Assembly (NCBI GenBank): GCA_002943765.1
Contig: PQWQ01000010.1
Span: 2,501-66,500, forward strand
DNA length: 64,000 bases
Direction of reading: 5' to 3'
Origin: Psoroptes ovis
Taxonomy: Eukaryota > Arthropoda > Arachnida > Sarcoptiformes > Psoroptidae
The position numbers and the translations under genes are program-made. The stretch's first letter is position 1. Each line of letters opens with the position of its first letter. Shown piece by piece: positions 48,260-60,489 of the stretch. The notes beneath the pieces are model-generated. The model had not been told where the DNA came from. It searched no databases and saw nothing but the letters and a program-made list of their open reading frames with translations.

Positions 48260-49603
48260 ATGAAATTAAAAAATGAATCTCGAAAAGGATTTTCGCTTGC
48301 CACAGCCACATTTTTCATTATCGGTGAATTAGCTGGTGGTGGATTGTTAACACTGCCACATGCAATTTCAATGGCAAGTAAGTTTTCAATGTGAATGAAT
48401 CGAAATATGATTTATTAATCAATTATGAATCACCACAAAAAAGGTTGGTTTGGCATACCGATAATATTGGTGGCAGCAATATCGGCCGGAATATCCGGTT
48501 ATTATTTAGCCAAATCATGGATGATATTAGAACATAAATATCCACAATATCGAAATTGTTTAACAAGAAAGCCATTCGCTACGATCGGTTTACATTCATA
48601 TGGTAAATATATGAGTGTATTTGTGTCGTTTTTATTAAACTTAACCAATACATGCGCCACAATTGTGTTCATTTCAATTTTTAGTGATTTACTGTCACAA
48701 TTAACAAAATTATTTATACATTTTGATAATTGCCAATGGCTACCGATCGTTAGTTTATCATTTTTAATACCATTATTGTTTGGTTCACCAATTGATTTTT
48801 GGCCAATCGCCTATCTTGCAACATTTTCAACAACAATCGGATCAATTCTATTGATAATCGCATTATCAATTCAAATTAAATGTCATGGCATTGCTCAGAA
48901 GCAGAATATCGAAAGTTTTCAACAATTTTCAAGCTGTTTCGGTATCGCATTCTATGCATTCGGTGGTGCATCAATATTTCCTAGCTTTCAGAACGATATG
49001 CGTAATAAAAATGAATTCAGTAAGGCCGTCATATTCGGTTTCATTGGATTATTACTGTTATATGTACCTGTTGCTTCATTTGGCTATGCATCATTCGGCG
49101 TCGATGCACAATCAAATATTTTGAACAATTTTCCATCTGATGATAATCTTATGAATGTGTTTTCGATTCTAATTCGTTGCTGCTTTTTGCTACATTTTAC
49201 TGCAGTAATACCAATCACAATAAACCCGGTTTTTTTAGACATGGAAGAATTGATCGAAATTCCTAAAACATTCACCTGGAAACGTGCAGTTTTTCGTGCA
49301 TTCATGCTAGCATTTATTACATTTTTGGCCGCTACATTTCCAAATTTTGGACAAGTTTTGAAATTGATTGGTGGCACAACTGTTACGATTATATCATTCA
49401 TATTGCCAACATTATTCTATTTCAAATTATCGAATGATTTCGGTAAAAATGATGCTTACAATGACCAATTCAAATGTTCATGGACATTAAAATGTATATT
49501 TATCATTATTCTAATATTAAGCGTTGGTGGTGGTATTGCATCGACATTCAGTACTTTATCAAAATGGCAACCATTGCAATGTGCTTGTTATCTTAAAAAT
49601 TAA
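48260..49603 (+). CDS. AAAP-family amino-acid transporter (SLC32/36/38-like)
   Basis: Exons 48260-48377 and 48444-49603 join in phase 1 to give 425 residues. The N-terminus contains the family's TM1 signature region (ATFFIIGELAGGGLLTLPHA, then ISMASWFGIPIILVAAISAG). About ten to eleven hydrophobic segments follow, including CFGIAFYAFGGASIFPSFQN and LPTLFYFKL. These proteins are secondary symporters of neutral amino acids or GABA at plasma, lysosomal or vesicle membranes. The pattern is closest to the VGAT-like/C. elegans expansion group, but substrate cannot be read from sequence. The acceptor (CACAAAAAAG) lacks a pyrimidine tract yet preserves frame and the family TM1-TM2 sequence. Confidence 0.88.
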
Positions 49604-49752
49604 TTTCATTTTATTTAATCCATTCAAATAGCTATGACAAATGATTAATTTAATTTCAAATTTTAGATTTTTATCATTAAATTGATTATGAAAATATGTT
49701 TCAAAATAATTTTCAATCTCATCAAACACTGTGTAATAATTAATATAAACAA

Positions 49753-50898
49753 TCAATGACATTGGTCACGATTGTCAAAATGTTTGATTGTGTTTTCGAT
49801 CCAATCAATAAAATATGATACTTGTGTAAAAACAGTATTAGGTATGCGACCATTGTTACATATACCGGGACCAAATGAAACAAGACCAAATTGAACATAA
49901 CGATTGCCTTGTCGAATGATCAATGGCCCACCAGAATCACCCTGACATGGAGCACTATTCTCAACACCTTGACATGCCATTGAATCCACTATATTCACTG
50001 GATAGCGATAACGACGGCATTCACTTTTAGAGTGATAAAAATTCCAAAATAGTTTCATTAATAATCAACATCATATGTTAAGTGTCGAGAATACAAACCT
50101 ATCTGAAATGATATTAATATCAGTAAATTGTAATGAACGTGCTAAAACTCCGCGATCACGAGTCAAACCCCAGCCAGCCACACGTGCTGGTCCTTTGTAA
50201 TCGAATGGTGGTGATTGTTTTGGTGGCAAACAAATGGCATTAATATTGCCACCTCTTTGATAAGTCAATTTCAATGGATTATTTTTGGGCAAACGAATCA
50301 GCGCAATATCATTTGCAAATGATCCATGTACTCCACGCCAACCAGGATGTTTGAATGCACAATCGGCATTACGTGAAATACGATGAATATCGCCGTAGCC
50401 ACCTCGAATTAAACTGCCTGCAACAACTTCAACAGCCTGTGCTGAATATGATCCAGTCTGTTCACTGGTAACACAATGAGCAGCAGTCAATATCCAACGT
50501 GAATTAATAATAGAACCACCGCAGACCATATCTCCATCACGTGTCGATATTCTTAGAAATACTTGCCATGGAAATTGTCCAGGTGATGCTGGTCGACCAT
50601 TCACAATACGATCAATTGAAAAGAATCTGGTACGGCCACAATCTGGTACCGAAATCGAGCCAGTTCTATTGCTGACTGGTGGAAATGGCCGTGGAGGTCT
50701 TGGCGGAAATGGCTTTTCATCCGATATTTCATCATCAATTTCTTGTTCGATTGGAAATGGTGTCGGTGTTGGTCGTCCCTTAACGAAACGTTTCAAACGC
50801 AGTGGTTGCTGCTTTTCAAATTCATAAACTTCATGATTTAATACTGATCCTAGCCATAATGATGATATTATTAAAATGATTATGTTTATTTTTATCAT
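49753..50898 (-). CDS. secreted S1-family serine protease
   Basis: Exons 50898-50099 and 50023-49753 join in phase 2 to give 356 residues. I use the Met at 50898, which starts a signal peptide (MIKINIIILIISSLWLGSVL). The longer frame adds an unlikely lysine-rich leader. A Pro-rich propiece with possible dibasic sites precedes the activation point R|IVNGRPASPG. The catalytic triad is complete: LTAAHC, NDIALIRL and GDSGGPL. Position 189 (chymotrypsin numbering), six before the Ser, is Ala in SAPCQGDSGG, not the Asp of trypsins, so specificity is not trypsin-like. A free-standing Cys in VPDCGR could tether the propiece. Its role may be digestive or in a proteolytic cascade. No clip domain is evident. 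Confidence 0.9.
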
Positions 50899-52420
50899 TT
50901 TTTTTTTTTTTTGGCTTAAAGCACACACAAACAAAATCAAAATTCAGACTATTCTCAAGATTGGCAAAAATCGACAAACACAAACAAAACCAAATAAGAA
51001 TCAGAGATTTTTGTTTGTTCAAATGAAAATTTTTGTTTGTTTTTATATATGTGCGGCCAAAAATTAACAAAAACATTAATCTTCATCGAAGAATCTTGCA
51101 CCAACCATTCAAATGATAGACACGACCAAAAAAAACCAATGGTCATCATCAAAGGATTCATGTTTTTATTTCTATTACAACATACCTGCTTTCAAATGAT
51201 GGAAGGAATTCGTTATCTTCATCAATTCAATTCGAATCGAATGTAAACTAAAATCAACTGAAAAAAAATTTATTACCCGAAAATGTTAAATTTGATCAAA
51301 ATGAATTGATTGAAATTGTGAATCAAGTTTACATTTCATGTAATGAACAAAAACATGATGATAATTCAAAAAAAGCAAAAAAAATTACTTTCATTTTCAT
51401 AAAATGAAAAGCAAAAATAATTATTATCCTATTTGATTATTGTGAATGGTCATTCACTTTTGTTGATTTAATGCAATTGATAAATATTTATCAATTTTAA
51501 GGTTGTCCTAAAAGTTTTTGCCGGTTATATCGTGAGGAATCATGAGAAAATCGGCAAGAACTTATCGGACAACCTAATACAACAACATATTTTTTTCATG
51601 TTTGACAGTATTACATTTCCAACAATTTGCTATGGACATTGTGTTATTGGTGGTGGTGGTGGACAAATCTGACATAAGACCATATTTTAATCAATCAAAA
51701 TATAAAAAAAATCAAAAATCAAAATTTCATTTCATTTTCATAGAAAAATAATGATTTGTTAATGATGATAAAAAATGATTGTCAGCAATATGATTCGATT
51801 CTATGATAAACAAAAATTTTTTTCTTGAAAATAAATCATGAAATATTTTCTTAATTTAAAATTCTTTTGACAATCAATCATTTGATCATCGTATTAATCA
51901 TTTCATTTGGCCATTCATCTTTTTTTCTTCTAAAAAAATGATGATGGATCATCTTTATTAATGAATGTATTTGCACATCCAATGCATTTAAGCAAAAATA
52001 AATGTTTAACATTGAATAAATTAACATTTACATGGTAATAATGGATTCCATAAAATGCAAATAAAACAATATTCATATAAACAATATCGCGTTTCGGAAA
52101 TTTTGGAGATAATAATAAAATTTCTTTTTTATTGCTTCTGGTGGTCATTATTTATCTTGATCATTGATTTCTTGATTTTTTGGTACTTTTATCAGCTGAT
52201 CTTTTACGATTCACTGATTCATCGGTTCATATTCGATTCGAAATTATGAAATTCTTATGAAATTTATTCATTTCTTGTGACGAAACAATCAAATCATTGC
52301 ATTCGAATAGTTTAAACAATTTGACTGAACAACAAAACAAAAAAAAAATTGAATTTTATTGGTCATCACATGGTAGAGGAAAATTTGAATTGTAAAATTG
52401 AAAATTGACATTCGACAATC
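50899..52420. other. 1.5-kb spacer with a palindromic MITE
   Basis: Between the protease 5' end and the 3' end of pelota (both minus strand). It contains MITE copy 3. No coding exon or RNA gene is recognised. Confidence 0.55.
51500..51577. mobile_element. mariner-like palindromic MITE, copy 3
   Basis: About 78 bp, TA-flanked. The left arm is AGGTTGTCCTAAAAGTTTTT then GCCGGTTATATCGT. The right arm read inward is TTAGGTTGTCCGATAAGTTC then TTGCCGATTTTC. It is closely related to the copies at 37.9 and 63.3 kb. Confidence 0.8.
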
Positions 52421-55400
52421 TCAACTATGATTCAGATCATGTTCATCATTAATGTTTTTTTCTGACATTTTATGTCCTTGTTGTTGTTTGGCATTAAGAA
52501 TATTTGAATCGCCTCTTTCTTTGTGCTGCTCATCTTCACCATCACCATCATCATCCAAATCATCTTCATCTTCGAAATCAGCCACCGGGAATCGTAAAAT
52601 TGCTGCTATGCCAGTATATTGATCGAGTTCTAATTCAAAACAATTTCATTAAAAATACAAATTTCATTTGTAACAATTAATAGATCAATGCATTAATAGA
52701 TTACGTACGTTCACCTGAAACATGTAAACTTGAAAATATTCTTACATCACCACCAGAATCGCGGACTTTGTCGACAATTTCGATGTATTTTTTACGAATT
52801 TGTATATCATTATAACGAAATAGACGATCAGATATCAATAAAGTTTCGATGGCAGATTCATTGATCGCTTTTTCAATGTGACGAAGGCCATAAAATGCTC
52901 GTTCAGGATCAGTCATTAACATTCGTTGAAAATCTTGTAATGCCTTCACTTCTTTGGCTGCTTTAGTGTCGGCTAAACGATTTTGCAGTAATGGATCAGC
53001 TAATACTTCTTTCAATGAATGCTTGAAACCGCTAGATGAATGACAAAGTATAAATTTACTTCGATTCTCAATTATTGTTTTATTATCCATTTTTTGTGCA
53101 TAATCCATCAGATACTCGTAATATTGATCTTTGACAAAACCGGGACTGGCTATTAGACAACATTTGACCACTAATCAATTGTAATTAATGCAAATTGATC
53201 AGTATTTCTATTCGATTGATTCAATATTCAGAAATCAGAATACCTTCAAAATTGATATGTCTAAGGATGGCTTGTGTAATTTGTTCGAAAAATTTTTTCA
53301 AACCTTTTTCATGTTGATCACAATGTCCTTTTCGTTTGCGCGGAATATGACAATCAATTTTAGACCTTACCAATGTCATTGAATCGGTTATGAGGCAAAC
53401 ATTGGCAATACCTTCGTTCATAATAACAGCAGCTAAATCAGCATTTTTAGTTGGATCACATGCATTTTCTAAACGTTCCAATGAATATGAGTCCCATTCA
53501 TTTTTAGTTAATGTAAATTTACGATTTAATTCAATATCGATCGTATGATATTGTCCTAATTTGACATATTGATTTTCTTCCACATTTTTACCTTTTACAC
53601 GTAACATACATGCATCAAAATCATAATCAATTGCTTCGATTTTGATAGTTAATGTCGTGCGAACTTTATTTGCACCAGTCGAACCAGTTATAGTCTCAGT
53701 TATTACTTTACGCATTGTGCTGGCTCGTATTAGATCACCTTCTTGTAAAATATTGTACACATGCCACATATCTTCTTCTTCTTCAGCAATCAATACTACA
53801 TATCTATTCAACAAACAATAATTAAACAAATATTCATTTAATCAAATTCATGTTTTATTAGTTATGACAAGAAAATGCAAAATCAATTATTAATGATTAT
53901 AACAACAAAACATTTTCATTTTAAATTTTTATGGGAAAAATAGAAAATTATGACCATGTTTTCTCAATGACAGCCACACCAGCATAACTGCGACCGATGC
54001 TCATTTCAGATTGCAGCAATGACCATGAATTTGTTTTGGGGTCATAAACTTCGACCGATTTCAGATTAGTTTGTCCATCTTCACCGCCAACAACATAAAG
54101 ACAACCATCTTTGGAAACAACGACAGCATTACGCCTGGCGTAAATCATGTCGGCACATTGTGACCATTGATTGGTTTTAGGATCATAACATTCAACACTT
54201 TTGCGTATTGCTGGTCCATCATGGCCACCCACAGCATATATTTTTGAATTCAAAACTTCAACACCAGCTCCACTTCGTCGTTGTGACATATCTGGTATCA
54301 GATGCCATTGATTGGTTTCTGGATTGTAACACTCAACAGATGAAAGACATTGTCTGCTTGATCCATCATAGCCCCCGACTGCATACAATAAACCATTCAG
54401 TGTGACAACAGCAACAGATGATCTACGAGTAATCATTGGTGCTATGAAACGCCATGAACGTGTTATCGGATTATAAACTTCAGCCGATTGTAATCCTAAT
54501 GTACCATCAAAACCGCCAACAGCATAAATCAAACCATTCAATACACAAGCACCTAATGTAGAACGTTTAATTTCCAAACTAGCACATTGTGTCCATTTGT
54601 TTGATTTGGGATCATACATATCGACTGAACGTATGCGACATAAACCATTGAAACCACCAATGGCATATATCATTCCATTCAATACAACTATTCCAGAGCG
54701 ACAACGTCTCGATGGCAATTCACAAATAAATTCATTCCATTTATTTGTGGTAAAATCAAAATATTCACATTGACATATTGCTTTAGGTGATTGGCCACCA
54801 ATCACAATCAAACATGGTTGTCTTGAACGAGATACACGTTGTCTGAAACGTTCACTATTCAAATCGAATACTTTGGAGATGTTTTTTAATAAATTCATTG
54901 ATATATTTCTATTATTTAATGACTGTAAACGATATTGCTGCTCAATCGATGATGATGATGATGAAGATGTCAATATCAATGAATTAATATCACATGAATT
55001 TTTCATTAAATGATATTTCAATGCTTCAATCAATAAATCTTTAGATGAAGGCTCATTTTTGACTAATGGATATTCATTTTCAATATTAATCAACTCTTCT
55101 TGATTAAATCTTGGAAAACGTACATGTTTTATGAAGTGTGGCAAATATTGTCTTCGATTATTGAAATCATACATAATCCAATCGATGACAGCCGATAAAA
55201 CAATATGCTCGCCTTCATCACCAGTGTCTAAATAATCGGATTTAATAATTTCAATCAAACGTTCTGGTTGTGATTGTTGTAAGAATTCTTCATTCCTAAT
55301 AATTTGTACAAAATTGTTCAGTACAAATTGAAATGCATATTCTTTTAGGTCATTCAAGCCCATCATTTCAGAAAATATATAAATACCGATTGCATTGGAT

Positions 55401-56995
55401 GTTTGTAATTTTTGTCGTAAAAATTGGCAACATATTTTGATAATATCTTTACAATTTAACATTGTTGCTGCTGATAATAACATTTGTACACTTGATTCAT
55501 TGACATTGACAGTGCCTAGATAACAATATTTAATTATCTCATTCAAACTGTTTCCATCAATGTTTTTGATTGATATTTGATATTGATATTGTTCAATGAA
55601 ATTCATGTTATATGTTGATGCTGTTGCTGTCGTGTTCATTGTTGATGAACATATATTCTCATTCTTGTCTAATTGTTGCTTGTGCTGCCCACCATGATCA
55701 CTTTCATCTTCATCATGATTACCACCAGTCGATTCAATCGAATAATCTTGACCGATGAACATGGTGGAAAAATAGTGCATTGATGTCGATAATACAACAC
55801 GATGTGCATATATGTGACAGCCATCATCGGTCACCAAACAAACATCACATAGTTTTGGTCTCATTCGATACATTTGTGCCAAATAATTAGTTGAATTCCA
55901 TGATAAACCATTCATATTGGTTATTGGTGTTATCAATGATGATGATGATGAAGCACAATGTTGGTCTATCGAACCATCATTTATCATCATTGATCTCTGC
56001 TGTCGTTTTGACTGTTGCTGCAGCAGTTGTGTTTGGTGATGATAATCACTGCTTTTATTATTATTATCTTCATTTATAAGATCATTCATATGAATAGTTG
56101 CATCATCATTTGAATCTTCTTCAATGTCCATTTCGTATATCGTGATCGATATCTATTTATGATCCACGATCAATAATGAAGGCACGAAGTAAATTTTGAT
56201 TAAATTACAATATTTATTCCCAACAATTATATTTTTGATGCGTCTGATCAACAAAATGTAAGAAGTAAATAAATAAACACAAAATTTCATTTCATATGAT
56301 GCTCAATACGCATGACCAATGCATTTTTTATATGATGATATAAATTCATCTAAATTTTAGGTGATGATGATGATCAATGCTAATTCAAAATATTCAAAAG
56401 ATATTGTTCAAATGCTGACAATAATCATCGAAACATTAATAATCTTTAAACGAAACAAAGCGAAAAATGTTTTTAAATCAAGTTTATGTCCATATGGGCA
56501 TCATTTGATCAAAGTGAAAGTTGATTGGACATTCACGGAACAAACAAACAAACAGAGCAGTATTGAAAATTAAAGAGACGAGACCTCTAAACAACGAATT
56601 ATTAAATGTATTTGTTTTTAGTTCCAAAAATTGAAAATTTGACATTGGATATTTTCATATTTCAATTTTGCAATCACAAATCAAATTGAGTGTCAAGTTT
56701 TTTTATGTTTCAAATTTACAAATTTTCTCTTTTTTTCTGGCCAACTCATTTATTACTTTGAATGATAATTTGTTGAACAGGAAAAGACAGATGTATCAAG
56801 ATTGGAAATTGTAAACAAAACTTGTTTCTTGCAAAAATGTTAATGAAAGTAATAATTTTTTGATCGATGACCTCAAAAAATAATTGGAACAATTTTCTCA
56901 AATGGACTAATAGGATTTTCGTTATGATAAAATATGTCATTTCAAACTTACCCTTTTTTATTCTTCGAATCAATTTCTCGATGGATCAACTTCAT
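52421..56995 (-). CDS. PELO: pelota ribosome-rescue factor, hosting a nested gene
   Basis: Four exons, 56995-56952, 53803-53244, 53170-52709 and 52629-52421, join in phase (2, 1, 1) to give 424 residues. Exon 1 supplies MKLIHREIDSKNKKG, which completes the family N-terminus when spliced to YVVLIAEEEEDMWHVYN. Later landmarks are RASTMRKVITETITGSTGAN, NIPRKRKG-like HIPRKRKGHCDQHE, VVKCCLIASPGFVKDQYYEY, ENRSKFILCHSSSG, DTKAAKEVKAL, AFYGLRHIEKA and RIFSSLHVSGEQL. Pelota with HBS1 binds the empty A site of stalled ribosomes and recruits ABCE1. It resembles eRF1 without GGQ. Exon 4 encodes an acidic tail and a further polar extension of roughly 40 residues. Intron 1 is about 3.15 kb and contains a whole kelch-family gene on the same strand. 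Confidence 0.93.
53948..56131 (-). CDS. BTB-BACK-kelch protein (KLHL2/3, kelch type)
   Basis: An intronless 727-residue frame lying wholly inside the first pelota intron. An Asn/Gln-rich leader precedes the BTB domain (about 80-220; LCDVCLVTDDGCHIYAHRVV). The BTB domain is interrupted by a polar His/Asp/Gln/Thr insert of about 35 residues after SMHYFSTMFIGQDYS. BACK follows (YCYLGTVNVNESSVQMLLSA to about 350). Six kelch repeats (about 435-727) contain the usual GG, Y and W spacing (for example LYAVGGYDGSSRQCLSSVEC and IYAVGGHDGPAIRKSVECYD). These repeats most resemble KLHL2/KLHL3 and Drosophila kelch, which are CUL3 E3-ligase substrate adaptors. Its stop is only 145 nt from pelota exon 2. Confidence 0.9.
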   Translation of the reverse strand: MDIEEDSNDDATIHMNDLINEDNNNKSSDYHHQTQLLQQQSKRQQRSMMINDGSIDQHCASSSSSLITPITNMNGLSWNSTNYLAQMYRMRPKLCDVCLVTDDGCHIYAHRVVLSTSMHYFSTMFIGQDYSIESTGGNHDEDESDHGGQHKQQLDKNENICSSTMNTTATASTYNMNFIEQYQYQISIKNIDGNSLNEIIKYCYLGTVNVNESSVQMLLSAATMLNCKDIIKICCQFLRQKLQTSNAIGIYIFSEMMGLNDLKEYAFQFVLNNFVQIIRNEEFLQQSQPERLIEIIKSDYLDTGDEGEHIVLSAVIDWIMYDFNNRRQYLPHFIKHVRFPRFNQEELINIENEYPLVKNEPSSKDLLIEALKYHLMKNSCDINSLILTSSSSSSSIEQQYRLQSLNNRNISMNLLKNISKVFDLNSERFRQRVSRSRQPCLIVIGGQSPKAICQCEYFDFTTNKWNEFICELPSRRCRSGIVVLNGMIYAIGGFNGLCRIRSVDMYDPKSNKWTQCASLEIKRSTLGACVLNGLIYAVGGFDGTLGLQSAEVYNPITRSWRFIAPMITRRSSVAVVTLNGLLYAVGGYDGSSRQCLSSVECYNPETNQWHLIPDMSQRRSGAGVEVLNSKIYAVGGHDGPAIRKSVECYDPKTNQWSQCADMIYARRNAVVVSKDGCLYVVGGEDGQTNLKSVEVYDPKTNSWSLLQSEMSIGRSYAGVAVIEKTWS

Positions 56996-58645
56996 TTTTT
57001 CTGAGTATTTAATTTCAAATTTTTCGATGATCAAAATAATAAAATATAATAAAACATCATTCCAATTTTAAATAATAAAATCACATATGAATATTGATTG
57101 TTTAAATGCCACACAAACATCATGCGGAGACGTTGTTTATGAATTTTATCGAAAACCATTTTTCAGCCAGCAGATGGTGTTACTGGTGGACAATTCAAAA
57201 TCAGGAGTGGTTTAATGGCTACATGTCTCTGTGTGGCTGAAACACTCAACGTTGATCTTTTTAATTTAAGCAAAAGCTCTTGTGTGTATGTATGTTTCGC
57301 ATTAGATGAGCAACATTGAAATTGGAAATAAAACATTGTAGTCACAATAATATAACATAAGAAAACGTAATTATTTTTAAAAATTACGTTTCTACTAATT
57401 TACAGTGCAAAACTTGAAAACAAGCTACAGTCATAATAGAAAGTTATAAAACATAACTTTCATTGTGGCTTTGGCCAAAATTCAAAAAAATTGTTATGAA
57501 TATTATTGCATGCGGCACGTAAAAATCCGGTTGTCTGTTTGGTTATTATTATTATATTCTTGATTATTGAATATTTCGGATCTTAACTAAAAATGTGAGA
57601 TTTGTTTTGTTTAAAAAAATTGTTTTAAATGAAATTAAATGAGATCATAATAATAAATGAATTGAATATTTAACATTGAAAACATATAAAACTTATGGAA
57701 AAAGTTATGTAAACAAAATAAAAATAAAAATCTCCTGTTGCTCATCATTTTTTTGATAATTAACTATCCGCAAACTAATGTGAAAATAAATTGCAATTTT
57801 GTTTTTCGGCAAACATCGCAAATCAGTGATGATGACAATAAAACTAACAGCAAAGTTATAGCATTTAATTGGAGTCAATTAATAGTATTAATAGCCTTTG
57901 AATGAGCGAATTTATTTCATCAAAAATAATATGATGAACCACTTCTAAATTATAAAAAGAACAGTTATCAATTACCAACATTTTCAGAAGGCAAACAACA
58001 TTAGTGTTACTGTGGCTCCTGATGATTTTTTTTTTTTTTTTTTTGTTATCAACACTAATATGTTCTAATATATGAAATACACGCCTAAAGTAGTAAAATA
58101 AAGTTTTATTTAATTTCGCTCAATTCAAATTGATATTTTATCAACAATTGTATTCAAATTCAAAATTTATTCACTTTTCTGGTTGAAAAAAGTGTCATCA
58201 ACTATGTAATCATTAAATGACCGTTTGAATTGGAATCAAAAATAATGAAGAAATTGGAAAAATCGATTTGAAAATATTGTCAATTGAACTAATCAAGTTT
58301 CAATCAAATTGATTGCCTGTAAATATCAAAATAAATCTGATAAACAACAATAACATTATTTATTGCAGAACCTAAACCAAATAAGAAAAGGAATTTCAAG
58401 TGTTTGAATGTGTACAAATCATCATCATCATCATCATATGCAATTGAATTGATAAATCCATTCCACAACAAAGAAGCATCAACTGTTGTTAATCAGTGTG
58501 TGTGTTTGTGTGTGTGTGGGTGTCCAAGGAAGAACGAATTGTTGTGTTTTGAGAATATAAAGAAATAGTTTTGATGAATTAATAATCACCTAATAATTTA
58601 TTTGTTTCGTCACAATTTCTATCCAAAACCAAAAAATCAAACATA
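56996..58645. other. 1.65-kb spacer between divergent genes
   Basis: Between pelota exon 1 and RAC1. It includes a T18-like tract at about 58027-58044, a GT-rich run at 58497-58520 and a less AT-biased stretch at about 57160-57260. An acceptor-like TTTATTGCAG at about 58360-58369 could belong to a RAC1 untranslated exon. No coding exon is established. Confidence 0.5.
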
Positions 58646-59498
<853 letters not shown>

Positions 59499-60087
59499 AT
59501 TTTTATATTAATCCAAATACACCATTCATAATTGATGACATTGACACATGGTTGAATTCTATGTATGTGAATGAATGTACAACATCTATTCATGTAAAAA
59601 ACTGGACAAAAACAATCCATCCTAAAACAATACAGACAATTCTCGGACACATGTTAATAATAATTATTATTTGATTAATTATTTTCTAATTTTGCTTAAT
59701 CTAATTTTTTTCTATTCACTTTTTTCTTCTTCCTTTTCATCTTATACACACATGAAACAAAACACCAACAGACATATATATTTGAAAAAACATTAAATTC
59801 ATTATTTTCAATAATCACTCAGTTGTTGCCACTTTTATTACTCACAATCCATTTATTTGAAATTTTTCGGTCTTCGGAAAATCCGGTAAATGTAAGAACA
59901 TCAGTAAACAATGAGTTTTGAGTCAATTTTCACAAGAAAAGATTTCGATTTTAAGGATAAAATATTTTTTAATTAATTATTCTTCAATTTCATATCATCT
60001 ATATTTGATTGAATAATTGACAATTTTCATTTTCAAATAATAACTAATGTTTTAGGCCAAACATATAACTGAATAATAGTTAAAGGT
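59499..60087. other. intergenic region between convergent genes
   Basis: 3' regions of RAC1 and ATP synthase f. The open frame on the opposite strand at 59225-59650 is antisense to RAC1 exon 5 and has no family resemblance. No gene seen. Confidence 0.55.
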
Positions 60088-60489
60088 TCACCAATGATAT
60101 TTAGCTTGTTTGTGATGGCGCAAGTTTTTCGGATAATTGAGCATATAGAAAAATATTGATGACATTGTTATGACTTGAAAAAAGAAACGAAATGGCGATG
60201 CATAACGCGGTTCAACAAAACGATGAGTAAAACGATAATATGCACGTCCCATCGCTTGATACATTGCAAATGGATGAATGTTTCGACGATTTAACCAGCT
60301 GCCCAATTCATTCACTTTAACTTCAGCTAATGGTGTGTCACCTAGAGAATAAATTATTTAATTTAATTCAGAAGAAATCAAAATAAACATACGTGGACCA
60401 TAATAACGCGCTGGATTATATGGGCCATGGATAGCACGATTATACTCAGCTGGATAATTGCCAAAATATGGTGATAAACGATTTGCCAT
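60088..60489 (-). CDS. ATP5MF: mitochondrial ATP synthase subunit f
   Basis: Exons 60489-60393 and 60341-60088 join in phase 1 to give 116 residues. The N-terminus (YFGNYPAEYNRAIHGPYNPA) and the body (LGSWLNRRNIHPFAMYQAMG, then RAYYRFTHRFVEPR) match arthropod subunit f. A single membrane helix (FRFFFQVITMSSIFFYMLNY) and the terminal HHKQAKYHW follow. Subunit f is an Fo accessory subunit at the membrane dimer interface, important for cristae shape. Like other small Fo subunits it has no cleavable presequence. It is nuclear-encoded. Confidence 0.92.

Noticed and set aside
53804..53947. Pelota first exon immediately upstream of exon 2 (for example the ATG of MNLIK)
   Set aside because: The frame stops after five codons and no usable donor exists in this interval. 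The exon at 56952-56995 gives the exact family N-terminus in phase.
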